Below are positions 1 to 8,324 of a DNA stretch of 64,000 nucleotides, one piece after another. The notes beneath the pieces are model-generated. The model had not been told where the DNA came from and ran no database searches. It was given only the letters and a program-made list of their open reading frames with translations. The stretch lies in NCBI GenBank assembly GCA_016713025.1, contig JADJPZ010000002.1, forward strand, positions 186,001-250,000, in the 5' to 3' direction. A program made the translations under genes and the position numbers. Within the stretch, counting starts at the first letter, position 1. Every line of letters starts with the position of its first letter. The DNA comes from Saprospiraceae bacterium (GTDB lineage: Bacteria > Bacteroidota > Bacteroidia > Chitinophagales > Saprospiraceae).

Positions 1-425
1 GGTAAATATTTCCTGCCTATTTCATACCAAAATTTAGTATCCTTATCGTATCATTAAATACATACCCTTTGGCTACTGGTGGCATATTATATAATATTTC
101 GGGTTGTTTTGTCTTTCACTCAAACACGAAAACATATTGTTATTAACAACGTGTTATCATTTTTAGATTTTTTATATTTCATATTGCTTTGTAAATTTGC
201 AATTGCAAAAAGTTGTGAAAAATAAGGTTAGTTGTATTTGCCTGACCAAAGGCATCTGATATTTGTCCGGGCACTGCATTATTATCTATCGTATTTTGTT
301 TTTTATTAAAATATTTGAGTATTCGGCCTTATATTTGCATTAAAAATTAAAATAAAATTTTGTTTTGTCAGTTAATATATTTGTACATCAAATCGATTAT
401 TATCAAATTTTAAATATATAAAATC
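1..425. other. Intergenic region upstream of mdh
   Basis: This AT-rich stretch has no open frame with coding character on either strand. It contains short self-complementary pieces, such as TTGCAATTGCAA near 197-208, and the leader of mdh. A gene may end just before the window, but nothing here shows it. Confidence 0.5.
330..383 (+). promoter_or_regulatory. Two candidate -7 elements for mdh
   Basis: TATATTTG occurs twice upstream of the mdh start, at 330-337 and 376-383. Both fit the Bacteroidota -7 consensus TAnnTTTG. Neither has a TTG at the usual distance of about 19-20 bases upstream, so the assignment rests on the -7 match and its position 40-90 bases before the ATG. Confidence 0.35.
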
Positions 426-1352
426 ATGAGTAAAGTTACCGTAATCGGAGCTGGAAATGTTGGAGCAACTGTGGCTAATGTATTGGCACATCGGGACATT
501 GTTAATGAAATCGTCCTTGTAGATATCGTAGGGGATCTCGCAAGAGGAAAAGCACTTGATACCTGGCAGCAAGCACCTATAGACAGTTACAGCACAAAAC
601 TTATTGGCACAAGTGATTACAAAGACACCAAAAATTCGGATATCGTTGTGATTACTGCCGGAATTCCCCGTAAACCAGGAATGAGCAGAGACGATTTGAT
701 CTCTACCAATGCAAATATCGTGACTTCGGTGGTCAAATCTGTTTTGGAACATTCAAAAAACCCTATCATCATAGTCGTATCCAATCCACTTGATGTAATG
801 ACATACGCTGCATTCAAGGCGGCCGGAATCAAGAGTTCTAGAGTCTTTGGTATGGCAGGTATTTTAGATACTGCAAGATACAGAGCATTTCTTGCTACTG
901 AGCTCAATGTGTCTCCCAAAGATATTCAAGCAGTGCTCATGGGTGGTCATGGTGATACTATGGTGCCATTGCCAAGGTATACTACAGTAAGTGGAATTCC
1001 GGTCACAGAACTGGTAAAACCCAAAGCTCTGGATGCCATAATAGAAAGAACTAAATCCGGTGGCGGAGAATTAGTGAAACTTATGGGTACATCAGCATGG
1101 TATGCACCAGGTGCTGCTGCTGCTCAGATGGTAGAGGCTATTGTCAAAAATGAAAACAGGATATTCCCAGTATGTGCACACCTTACAGGTCAATATGGTT
1201 TAAATGATATTTTTGTAGGAGTACCTGCAAAATTGGGTAAGAATGGTATCGAGCGCATCATTGAGTTAAAACTGAATAAAGAAGAGAAGAAGCTTCTCCA
1301 CGAATCTGCAGCGGCAGTCAAAGAAGTAATGGAAGTCTTTGACAAAATGTAA
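426..1352 (+). CDS. mdh: Malate dehydrogenase (NAD-dependent)
   Basis: This is an LDH-like malate dehydrogenase of 308 residues, full length for the family, which interconverts malate and oxaloacetate in the cytoplasmic TCA cycle. The N-terminal Rossmann motif GAGNVG is at residues 8-13, with an acidic residue (D33) after the second strand to bind NAD. R82 and R88 in the PRKPGMSR loop are the substrate-specificity and catalytic arginines that separate malate from lactate dehydrogenases. N120 and the catalytic H175 in GGHGDTM are present. The gene stands alone and is followed by a strong hairpin terminator. The ATG at 426 fits the start of the conserved N-terminus exactly. Confidence 0.97.
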   Translation: MSKVTVIGAGNVGATVANVLAHRDIVNEIVLVDIVGDLARGKALDTWQQAPIDSYSTKLIGTSDYKDTKNSDIVVITAGIPRKPGMSRDDLISTNANIVTSVVKSVLEHSKNPIIIVVSNPLDVMTYAAFKAAGIKSSRVFGMAGILDTARYRAFLATELNVSPKDIQAVLMGGHGDTMVPLPRYTTVSGIPVTELVKPKALDAIIERTKSGGGELVKLMGTSAWYAPGAAAAQMVEAIVKNENRIFPVCAHLTGQYGLNDIFVGVPAKLGKNGIERIIELKLNKEEKKLLHESAAAVKEVMEVFDKM

Positions 1353-1364
1353 ATAGTCAGAAAA

Positions 1365-1400
1365 AGCCGGATAATTGATCATTTATCCGGCTTTTTTTTT
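1365..1400 (+). terminator. Rho-independent terminator after mdh
   Basis: A ten-base stem (AGCCGGATAA paired with TTATCCGGCT) closes an eight-base loop and is followed by a run of nine T. It begins 12 bases after the mdh stop codon. Confidence 0.9.
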
Positions 1401-1465
1401 ATTGGTAAAAAAACTGAACATTTCGGCCATCCATTGGTTAATTAGGCACTCAGCTTTTTAGAATT

Positions 1466-1993
1466 ATGGTAAACCGACAGACACTGTCTATCATTAAAAC
1501 AAATAAAGGAAATACCCTAAGTGACTTATCTGACCAAAGTCCTGTATTAATCGTATTTTTAAGGCATTTCGGATGTGTATTTTGCAAAGAGTCCATGTTT
1601 GATATATCAAAGAAAAAACAACAATTTTCCAAGGAAGGTATCAAAGTAGTATTAGTACATATGTCTGATTTTGATACGGCAGAAGGTTATTTCAAAAAAT
1701 TTAATCTCGCTGACATTGAGCATGTCAGCGATCCTGATTGCAAATATTATGCTGCTTTTGGCCTTATAAAAGGTTCATTCAGTCAACTTTTCGGACTCAA
1801 AACCTGGATTAGAGGATTTGAGATTGCTACAACAAAACAAATGCTTCCTGACAGCAAACGTATAGGTGACGGATTGCAGATGCCGGGCATATTTTTATTG
1901 AAAAACGCAGTTATAGTCGAAAGTTTCATACATAACTCAGTAGCTGACAAACCCGATTATGATTCATTTATCGAGGTTTGCCATATCAACTGA
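1466..1993 (+). CDS. Peroxiredoxin-like AhpC/TSA family protein
   Basis: This is a 175-residue thioredoxin-fold protein. Strand-turn-helix residues LIVFLRHFGCVFC place a CxxC pair at C37 and C40, the pattern of the peroxiredoxin-like-2 (AhpC/TSA antioxidant enzyme) family, which typically keeps two nearby cysteines where classical peroxiredoxins keep one. The later segment with a Pro (MPGIFLLKN) matches the cis-Pro region of the fold. A thiol redox role in the cytoplasm is inferred; the substrate cannot be read from sequence. The protein lacks a signal peptide. It lies 113 bases after mdh, beyond a terminator, so it is probably transcribed separately. Confidence 0.75.
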   Translation: MVNRQTLSIIKTNKGNTLSDLSDQSPVLIVFLRHFGCVFCKESMFDISKKKQQFSKEGIKVVLVHMSDFDTAEGYFKKFNLADIEHVSDPDCKYYAAFGLIKGSFSQLFGLKTWIRGFEIATTKQMLPDSKRIGDGLQMPGIFLLKNAVIVESFIHNSVADKPDYDSFIEVCHIN

Positions 1994-2073
1994 TCCCAGA
2001 CGGTGTCATAAAACCCCTATTGAACAGTCAGGATAAGAATATTGAATAGATAGAAGTCAAGAATGATGTTTCC

Positions 2074-2751
2074 TTATTCTTCCGGATTGTCATCATTATT
2101 TTTATGTTTTCTGGTGATCTTTTTCAAAAGTCTTATAAAATCCTTTGGTGATTTGATTGTTGCTTCATTCAGCATTTCCTGAAAAGAGTCCAGAAATTCA
2201 TTGATAACGTTTAACTTATCCTGCAACAATTCGATATTGCCTGTTTCATAATATTTGGATTCGTCAATCAACTCAAAATCATCCAGATACTTGCCACTGA
2301 GGTATTTCAGTAGTTCTATCACCTTGATATGTGTTTCTGCACCTGCAAACTGTGTTTTCACATGCACCTGATATACCAATAATTTTGGGTCAAACCCCTC
2401 ACTCTTTTCGGAGACTACCGGTTCCAAACCATCATCAGTAAGATTGAGTTGCACGGTAATCACTTTAACTTCACCGCTTTCGTTTTTGTTCAAAATGTCT
2501 TTTAACCAGGGTACATAGATATTTCCTTCACTGTCGAAGACAAAACAAACCGGTTCACATTCCGGAGGTGTAAAAATGATACCATAATCTTCATTATTGG
2601 GCGGACTGGTAAATTTATGATCAGGGTATTCTGTGTCAAATACAGAAGTCTTCCAATTTAAAATCTGACAGATATCCTCTATTTCCTCCACAAATGAAGG
2701 TAGCATCTGAGCATTCTTGAGTTTGCCTCTGTAATGAAAAGAAAGTCCCAT
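2074..2751 (-). CDS. Hypothetical protein, 225 residues
   Basis: I do not recognise this family. The protein is soluble, with no signal peptide or membrane segment. The N-terminal half mixes beta-rich, Pro/Cys-containing stretches (IIFTPPECEPVCFVF near residues 79-93). The C-terminal 80 residues are helical and charged, ending in a Lys/Asn/Asp tail. The open frame with balanced codon use over 678 bases supports a real gene. It converges with the peroxiredoxin-like gene and has a repeat element upstream. No function is proposed. Confidence 0.7.
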   Translation of the reverse strand: MGLSFHYRGKLKNAQMLPSFVEEIEDICQILNWKTSVFDTEYPDHKFTSPPNNEDYGIIFTPPECEPVCFVFDSEGNIYVPWLKDILNKNESGEVKVITVQLNLTDDGLEPVVSEKSEGFDPKLLVYQVHVKTQFAGAETHIKVIELLKYLSGKYLDDFELIDESKYYETGNIELLQDKLNVINEFLDSFQEMLNEATIKSPKDFIRLLKKITRKHKNNDDNPEE

Positions 2752-2854
2752 ATTTAAAAGTGTTGGATTGTAATATTATCAACAACGCAATATTACTATT
2801 AAATCCTTTAATAATACCAACAAACTATAATATGTTTTTAGTCACCAGAAGATT

Positions 2855-2954
2855 AGAGTATGTTTAAAATTTTTCTTAGTTGCAAATCAAGAGGTTATTT
2901 TGAAACCAGGTTCAGCATGCATTGATTTTAAAGCAACAAAAATTAAAACATACC
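2855..2954. repeat. Repeat family A, short copy (A1)
   Basis: The stretch begins AGAGTATGTTTAAAATTTTT and ends AAAATTAAAACATAC, which are inverted ends shared with copies at 33029, 50874 and 63348. Compared with the 156-base copies, this 100-base copy has lost the central stem (the ATAAAATAATC to AAGGCG part) but keeps the CTTAGTTGCAAATCAAGAG and GGTTCA...ATTGATTTTAAAGC blocks. It is best read as a deleted derivative of a non-autonomous palindromic element. Confidence 0.8.
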
Positions 2955-3006
2955 TTTGACATACCATAACCATCAAAACTGCCACAGAGCATTCTTACAG
3001 CTCTTT

Positions 3007-3885
3007 CTAAGAAAGATCGTGGCCTTGCACAGTGATCAGTATTTCAAACCATTGCTCATTTGTCAGCGTAATGTCTCTAAGATCTACCGCTTCCTTGATT
3101 TTATCGAGTTTGGACTGATTGATCACAGGTATGATACCTGCCGGATGATGCATCAAAAATAGCAATGCCATTTCGGTCAATGTCCACTGATATTTATCGG
3201 CCAGTTTCATGAGTCTTGCTTCAAGTTTTGCCCCAGCTTTAGTATTAGTATAGATAGAACCACCTCCGATCGGAGACCATGACATCGGTATCATGTCATT
3301 GGTGACACATGTATCTACGGTGCCATCAAATACGGGACCAAGATGCGTCAAACTCACTTCCATCTGATTGGACCTGACAGGAAAAAATTTCCGCATGGCG
3401 CGAATTTGATCCGGAGAAAAATTGACGAGTCCAAACTCCTTGACTTTGCCGGATTCATACAACTGATGGAAAGCTTCAGCAATTTCGCTATAGTTCATAA
3501 TCGGGCTGGGTCTGTTGATCATAAGCATATCCAAATACTCTGTGTTGAGGTTTTCCAGAGATTGATCAGCAGACTCCAGAATGTGGCGTTTGGATGTATT
3601 GTAGTGGGTAATCTGAAATCCTGGTTTTTCAGCACAGGGTTTTATGATCCCGCATTTGGTGATAATCTGCATCTCTTCTCTGGGTATACCACTCAGTATC
3701 ATTGCATCACCAAACTCTCTTTCTGTCGTATAATTTCCATAGATGTCAGCGTGATCAAATGTGGTGACTCCCATCTCCATACATGAGTTGATAAGAGAAG
3801 CCATCTTATTGGCTGACAATTTTGAGCCCCAACTTCCCCAACGGATTACTCCTACTACTACTTTAGAATAACTGTTCATTTTCAA
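3007..3885 (-). CDS. Aldo/keto reductase
   Basis: This is a 292-residue NADPH-dependent aldo/keto reductase with a TIM-barrel fold, close in layout to the YdhF-type oxidoreductases. The catalytic tetrad region is visible: the TTFDHADIYGNY segment (Asp and Tyr, residues about 40-51), a Lys in the IITKCGI strand near residue 76, and a His further on. The C-terminal cofactor region carries the PAGIIPVINQSK segment. The cytoplasmic enzyme probably reduces small carbonyl compounds; the substrate is unknown. It lies 15 bases upstream of the TPR lipoprotein reading frame's stop and starts 37 bases inside its own leader, so it may be independently transcribed. Confidence 0.85.
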   Translation of the reverse strand: MKMNSYSKVVVGVIRWGSWGSKLSANKMASLINSCMEMGVTTFDHADIYGNYTTEREFGDAMILSGIPREEMQIITKCGIIKPCAEKPGFQITHYNTSKRHILESADQSLENLNTEYLDMLMINRPSPIMNYSEIAEAFHQLYESGKVKEFGLVNFSPDQIRAMRKFFPVRSNQMEVSLTHLGPVFDGTVDTCVTNDMIPMSWSPIGGGSIYTNTKAGAKLEARLMKLADKYQWTLTEMALLFLMHHPAGIIPVINQSKLDKIKEAVDLRDITLTNEQWFEILITVQGHDLS

Positions 3886-3900
3886 AAAGGATTTTTTAGA

Positions 3901-4944
3901 TTATAAATGGTTTTTTAGTGTTTCCAGTGCTTTTTTTACTTCTTTATCTTCTTTGTTTAGATTATGGGCTGATTCATAATCCTTGATAGCATCTTTTTTG
4001 CGACCTTTTTTTTCATGCACCACACCTCTCATATAATATCCCATATAAAAAGATGGTGCTACCCCTGTCAATATATCAAATTGTTCAAAGGCCTTGTCCA
4101 GTGAATCACTTTCCATATACAAAAGTCCTGAGTTCAGGTAAGCATCGCTGTAAGATTTATCTTTAAGAATGATTTGCTGATATATATTTTGGGCTAAAGG
4201 TATTTTTCCATGATTTTGCAAATAATATGCTTTTGCGTGCAGCGCTTGCATGGATTGAGGATTGCTCAAAATAGCACTTTCGTAGTATTGTAATGCTTTG
4301 GCATCCTTTTTCTCTTCATACATTTCTCCCAATATGATCCAGGCATCAGTCATACCAGAGTCCATTTCGACAGCTGTTTGATAAGCATTGATAGCTCTGT
4401 CTTTGTCTCCTATAGCTCTGAAATTCATCCCAAGCATAAAATAACCTTCTGCATTTTGCGGATCTAATCTTAGGATTTCATTTATTGTAATAATGGAGCC
4501 ATCAAAGTCTTTGAGTATGTGCTTCAATTCAGCCATTTTCAATAATGATGGAATCCTTTCAGGATATATTGATAAAACTTTATTCATGGTGTTCAAAGCA
4601 CCTCTGCTATTGAAATAATCGAGATATGCATCAGACAGCAGGTGGTAAAAATCAGGATTTAAAGAGTCAAGCGTCATTGCTTTCTGCAGATCATATATAG
4701 CATTATCATAGACTGATTTATCGTAATATAATTTTGCCCGCTCAAAGTAAAGGTCAGCTTTATCAGGATTTTTACTTATTTCAGCTGTTATCTTATCTAA
4801 GGATGCATCTCCATCAGTGGCAATAGAGACTCTAGTGTCTTGATCTTTACAGGATGGACCAGACACGAGATAAAATAGTATAATCAAACACTTAACACCA
4901 GACTTTAGTCCAAATGTAAGTTTTAGGTTTTTTCTTAGAAACAT
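3901..4944 (-). CDS. TPR-repeat lipoprotein
   Basis: The protein has 347 residues from the ATG at 4944, which I prefer over the upstream in-frame ATG at 4995: it gives a proper lipoprotein signal (basic N-terminus, hydrophobic stretch, then LVSGPSC). The mature part is a chain of about eight tetratricopeptide repeats with the usual small/aromatic spacing, for example AEGYFMLGMNFRAIGDKDRA and MGYYMRGVVHEKKGRKKDA. TPR proteins act as protein-binding scaffolds; here the site would be the periplasmic face of a membrane. It is the last gene of a three-gene overlapping operon with the DUF5723 and lipoprotein genes upstream. Confidence 0.85.
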   Translation of the reverse strand: MFLRKNLKLTFGLKSGVKCLIILFYLVSGPSCKDQDTRVSIATDGDASLDKITAEISKNPDKADLYFERAKLYYDKSVYDNAIYDLQKAMTLDSLNPDFYHLLSDAYLDYFNSRGALNTMNKVLSIYPERIPSLLKMAELKHILKDFDGSIITINEILRLDPQNAEGYFMLGMNFRAIGDKDRAINAYQTAVEMDSGMTDAWIILGEMYEEKKDAKALQYYESAILSNPQSMQALHAKAYYLQNHGKIPLAQNIYQQIILKDKSYSDAYLNSGLLYMESDSLDKAFEQFDILTGVAPSFYMGYYMRGVVHEKKGRKKDAIKDYESAHNLNKEDKEVKKALETLKNHL

Positions 4945-4972
4945 TATAATATCAACATGGTCAATAACAAAA

Positions 4973-6277
4973 TTAAAAATTAAAAGTTGTACCAAAACGT
5001 AATCCTGCGCTTTTGCTTTTTAAGGGATTTAGTAACCCCGGGATATTATCACCTTGTAAGTACAATGAAAAAGGACCTGCTGTTACTCTTCCAAATATTC
5101 CGACTGACGTAAAGTTGTTTTTTGACAATGAATAAGTAAGTCCGGTTTGAAATACTGAAAATCTAAGTAAGCCTGACAATGACAACTGATGAGAAAACGC
5201 ACCAAATCGCTCCTGAAATGAGTATAAAGCATTGAATGACAATAAATCATTTAAATCATAACTTCCGCCTACATGAAATCGGCTGTTAAGTTTTGTAGTA
5301 TATGTTTCTGTCTCTGATTTTACTTCAATGATATCAAGTAAGGTGTCACTTATAGAAATATTTTCTTTTTCACCTAAAAGATTGATTAGGTCTACCCCTT
5401 CAAATGTAAATTTTCCTCTGCTGCTATATTTTTTTGGACCACTGTTCCAGGTGATGCTACCTATGTCTGAAGCACCTGCCATCAATAACAATTTATCACT
5501 CAGCTTCCATGTAATGCCAATATCCAATCCAAGTCCCCGATTATGAACAAACAAATTGTCAAATGAGAACGATTTGAGATCCAGAGAAACGCTATCAAGT
5601 GCCTGATAATTCAAAATACCGGTATTTCTGACGATGTAGTCAGTCTCCAGTTCCCACTGATATATCTCAGGCTTTGTAGTAAATGTAGTAAAATGTCTTT
5701 CGGAAGACAGGTTGTTTGTGCCGAAAAGTACTTTAGATTTTACGCCTATGATGAAATTGCCTGCTTTGTACTGTCCACCTAAGTATAGTTCATTATATCC
5801 AAAATAATCTACCGATGTCCCGATATCCAGTGTCTGACCAATAAATGGGGCATTTCCTCTTGCAAGCAACTCCGCTAACTTTCCGGGATAGGTTATATTT
5901 CCGAATGATTTGAAGGCGTGCCCTGCTGTAAGAGTTGCATCTCCAATACGTACACCCACATCAATAGTATGTACGTCCACTCCTCCAAAAATATTATTTT
6001 CTGAATTCAGTTTTTGCCTTAAATTATTGACATCAATAAACCTTTTTCCGGAAGTGTTTTTACTTGTAATGTCTTCAATAGCAGGCCCGTCTGTTCCGGC
6101 AAAAGTGTTAATTCCTGCCAGCGAAATATGAATTTTTTTTTCTAAAGGGATAGAAGGATTCAAGTAAGTCGAAGGAAGACTACCTTTAAGAAATAATAGC
6201 CCTCCATCCTGAGCTATGCTGCTTCCATTCAAAACGGTTATTAAAATTACAAAAAACAGGAACTTACAGGTCTTCAT
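4973..6277 (-). CDS. DUF5723 family outer-membrane beta-barrel protein
   Basis: The 434-residue product has a Sec signal peptide (about residues 1-22, cleaved after IAQ) and then alternating amphipathic beta strands to the last residue, which is Phe, typical of outer-membrane barrels. The opening YLNPSIPLEKKIHISLAG matches the N-terminus usual in DUF5723 proteins of Bacteroidota. Family members resemble PorV/FadL-like barrels but have no assigned function. It overlaps the upstream lipoprotein gene by four bases (ATGA at 6274-6277) and precedes the TPR gene, so the three are probably co-translated and may form one envelope complex. Confidence 0.75.
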   Translation of the reverse strand: MKTCKFLFFVILITVLNGSSIAQDGGLLFLKGSLPSTYLNPSIPLEKKIHISLAGINTFAGTDGPAIEDITSKNTSGKRFIDVNNLRQKLNSENNIFGGVDVHTIDVGVRIGDATLTAGHAFKSFGNITYPGKLAELLARGNAPFIGQTLDIGTSVDYFGYNELYLGGQYKAGNFIIGVKSKVLFGTNNLSSERHFTTFTTKPEIYQWELETDYIVRNTGILNYQALDSVSLDLKSFSFDNLFVHNRGLGLDIGITWKLSDKLLLMAGASDIGSITWNSGPKKYSSRGKFTFEGVDLINLLGEKENISISDTLLDIIEVKSETETYTTKLNSRFHVGGSYDLNDLLSFNALYSFQERFGAFSHQLSLSGLLRFSVFQTGLTYSLSKNNFTSVGIFGRVTAGPFSLYLQGDNIPGLLNPLKSKSAGLRFGTTFNF

Positions 6278-7824
6278 AATTTCAGCTTTAATTTTACTCC
6301 TGCTTTTACTTTTATGTTATATTTATCATAAATCCACAGTGGTCTTTTCGCTTCGCTTCCCGTGGTATTGATAGTGCCGGTGATGACCATCTTTTTAGAT
6401 TTTTTGATTTTTTCAAATCTGGTTTCATCCATTGTTATAAACTCCGTTTTCTCCTGACCAGGTATTGTTATGCCATTTGCAGCTATTATTGCAGCGGGGA
6501 TGAATAAACCTGTGCCATTAAATAATTGATCCAGGACTATATTTTTTTCATCAATAAAAGTTGCCTGTACCCGAACATCTGCAGGAAAATCGTTTGCAAT
6601 GATGGTTTTGAACTCCGCTGATTGTATTTTGTCAAAATCTGTAAGATTGACTTCTACCGTATCTGCTATGACCACCTGATTGACTGATCCCGATAAAGGT
6701 ACTTCCACCGCAACTTTTACTGTAAAATAGCTATCTCCTGTTACATGACCTTTGATGGTGGTATCCTGCAGTGGGTTTACAATTGCGTTTAAATCATAAA
6801 TTATCTCAGATGTTTTTTCATTAAATATATCTCTGATATTGGAATTGGATTTATTGAATTCAAAACGAGTGGTCTTAAGTCCACCGGGTTCGCCGAGAAG
6901 CGGATAATTGAAGTCTATTCCTGATGTGATAAATGGGCTTTGCAATGATAAGACACTTCCGCTGATAAGTTTTAAATCCAGTTTATTTATTTTTGATTTT
7001 ACGGGTACACCAAAGCTATTGTCTACGCTGATTGATAATTTTGGATCGGTAAAGTCAAACCCACCGCTTTTCCATTGGTCAAAAAGACCTATCTTTATAA
7101 CACTTCCTTCAATTGGAAATTTGTGATATCCCAGGTATCCTTCGATATAAGCAAAATTCAGTACATCAAAATTCATAAGAGCTTTGTCAAGGACTAACCT
7201 TGTACCATTTGCAGTGACCGCATTGTACCTGAATGTAATCAAATTGTTATTACTGTTGTATGTCCATCCATCTACAGATATCATTTCTGTTTGAAGCCTT
7301 AATGGTAATGTTCCCGTACTTTTAATTGTAAATTCTCTTTCAAAGACGACATTATTTTTTGTAAGCTCGGGAACTCTTAAATTGATTTTTATGTCAGATG
7401 AAGTATTGGACTCAAAGAAAAAACCAATTTTAGTGTTTTTGAATATCGCTTTTTTTACAAGCTGTCCAGCAGATACAGGAAGCTGTACACTTGATACACT
7501 ATCTTTGAGCTCATAAGGAAACAGTCCCGGGAAAGGAGGAAATATGGCAGTTACATTTTTACTCAGCACATTTTCGTTGTTGTACACAACAGAGACTTTT
7601 CCATCAGGAGCAACTACCAACGCGGTAGTACCTTCTGATGCACTGATAAGTCTGGAAACTGAAATCTCCGAATTGATCAGTGGTATCGCCATCTCATATG
7701 GCTGATCGCCCCATCCTGCTTCAAAAGTTTCATTTTTATCCAGACAAGATGTCAAAAAAAGAAATGACAAAATGTAAATAATAAAATCTTTTAAGCAAAA
7801 AATATACCTCTGGTTTTGATTCAT
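6274..7824 (-). CDS. Large secreted lipoprotein of unknown function
   Basis: The protein has 516 residues with a lipoprotein-type signal (hydrophobic core near residues 10-25 ending LFLTSC). The mature part is beta-rich with many short strands, suggestive of stacked immunoglobulin-like sandwiches, but I see no family motif. It opens with an aromatic-rich segment (AGWGDQPYEMAIPLINSEIS), a pattern I associate with Bacteroidota surface or periplasmic lipoproteins. It is the first gene of the overlapping operon with the DUF5723 barrel and TPR lipoprotein. A joint surface-assembly role is inference only. Confidence 0.7.
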   Translation of the reverse strand: MNQNQRYIFCLKDFIIYILSFLFLTSCLDKNETFEAGWGDQPYEMAIPLINSEISVSRLISASEGTTALVVAPDGKVSVVYNNENVLSKNVTAIFPPFPGLFPYELKDSVSSVQLPVSAGQLVKKAIFKNTKIGFFFESNTSSDIKINLRVPELTKNNVVFEREFTIKSTGTLPLRLQTEMISVDGWTYNSNNNLITFRYNAVTANGTRLVLDKALMNFDVLNFAYIEGYLGYHKFPIEGSVIKIGLFDQWKSGGFDFTDPKLSISVDNSFGVPVKSKINKLDLKLISGSVLSLQSPFITSGIDFNYPLLGEPGGLKTTRFEFNKSNSNIRDIFNEKTSEIIYDLNAIVNPLQDTTIKGHVTGDSYFTVKVAVEVPLSGSVNQVVIADTVEVNLTDFDKIQSAEFKTIIANDFPADVRVQATFIDEKNIVLDQLFNGTGLFIPAAIIAANGITIPGQEKTEFITMDETRFEKIKKSKKMVITGTINTTGSEAKRPLWIYDKYNIKVKAGVKLKLKL

Positions 7825-8009
7825 TTTAAAAACATTTTCGCGAAGAAATTTCTTCCCGATTTAATTTTGGATGCAAGGTACATCAATTTTTCTATTCTGT
7901 ATGTCGGCAAAACCATCCAAACTTTATGTTTTTTTATCATTACTGGTATGTTTAACATATTGCACTTTCCCAAGAAATAAATTTTAAATATGGATCATAG
8001 CTTTCTTCC

Positions 8010-8151
8010 AAGTGTGTATAACAAATTACACTTTTTAAGTGTTTTTTTTAATAAACGGTAAAAACATGGTTGAATTGGGCAGGTCGTCACTTCAGGGAAT
8101 GAGGGTAGCGAGGAAGAAAATTTGAATTTGTGCAGTTTGTTATACACACTT
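8010..8151. repeat. Inverted-repeat element E with possible target duplication
   Basis: The ends AAGTGTGTATAACAAA and TTTGTTATACACACTT are perfect 16-base inverted repeats. The element is flanked on both sides by CTTCC (8005-8009 and 8152-8156), which looks like a 5-base target duplication. A small hairpin with a T-run (CACTT, AAGTG, then TTTTTTTT at 8029-8048) lies just inside the left end. The inner block around 8082-8112 recurs, inverted and interrupted, near 63543-63596. At 142 bases with no open frame, this resembles a MITE. Confidence 0.8.
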
Positions 8152-8188
8152 CTTCCAAACTCCGATATATAAATAAGAACATATTCAT

Positions 8189-8254
8189 TACCTTTGCCAC
8201 GATTTTTTTTTGAAATACTTCAATTATTTGTTGGCAAATAATTGTTTAAATTTG
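8189..8254 (+). promoter_or_regulatory. Candidate hisS promoter elements
   Basis: TACCTTTG at 8189-8196 and TAAATTTG at 8247-8254 both match the TAnnTTTG -7 consensus. The second has a TTG at 8228-8230, 16 bases upstream, shorter than the typical distance. Either would give a leader of roughly 65-125 bases before hisS. Confidence 0.4.
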
Positions 8255-8324
8255 TCGCTTGCAGCCAAATGATGTATTCTAAACATATTATAAATTGCTC
8301 AAGCAAGCTTAATAATCCATTTTT

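Larger units (their letters stand above)
7825..8324. other. Intergenic region between divergent operons
   Basis: These 500 bases separate the envelope operon (leftward) from hisS (rightward). They hold the inverted-repeat element at 8010-8151 and candidate hisS promoter elements. No further coding sequence is seen. Confidence 0.6.

Noticed and set aside
372..752. Minus-strand frame of 126 codons opposite mdh
   Set aside because: It is a shadow of mdh, with no protein-like family features and no independent context.
2956..3162. 68-codon plus-strand frame next to repeat A1
   Set aside because: It is mostly antisense to the aldo/keto reductase gene, although a TACCTTTG motif lies just before it.
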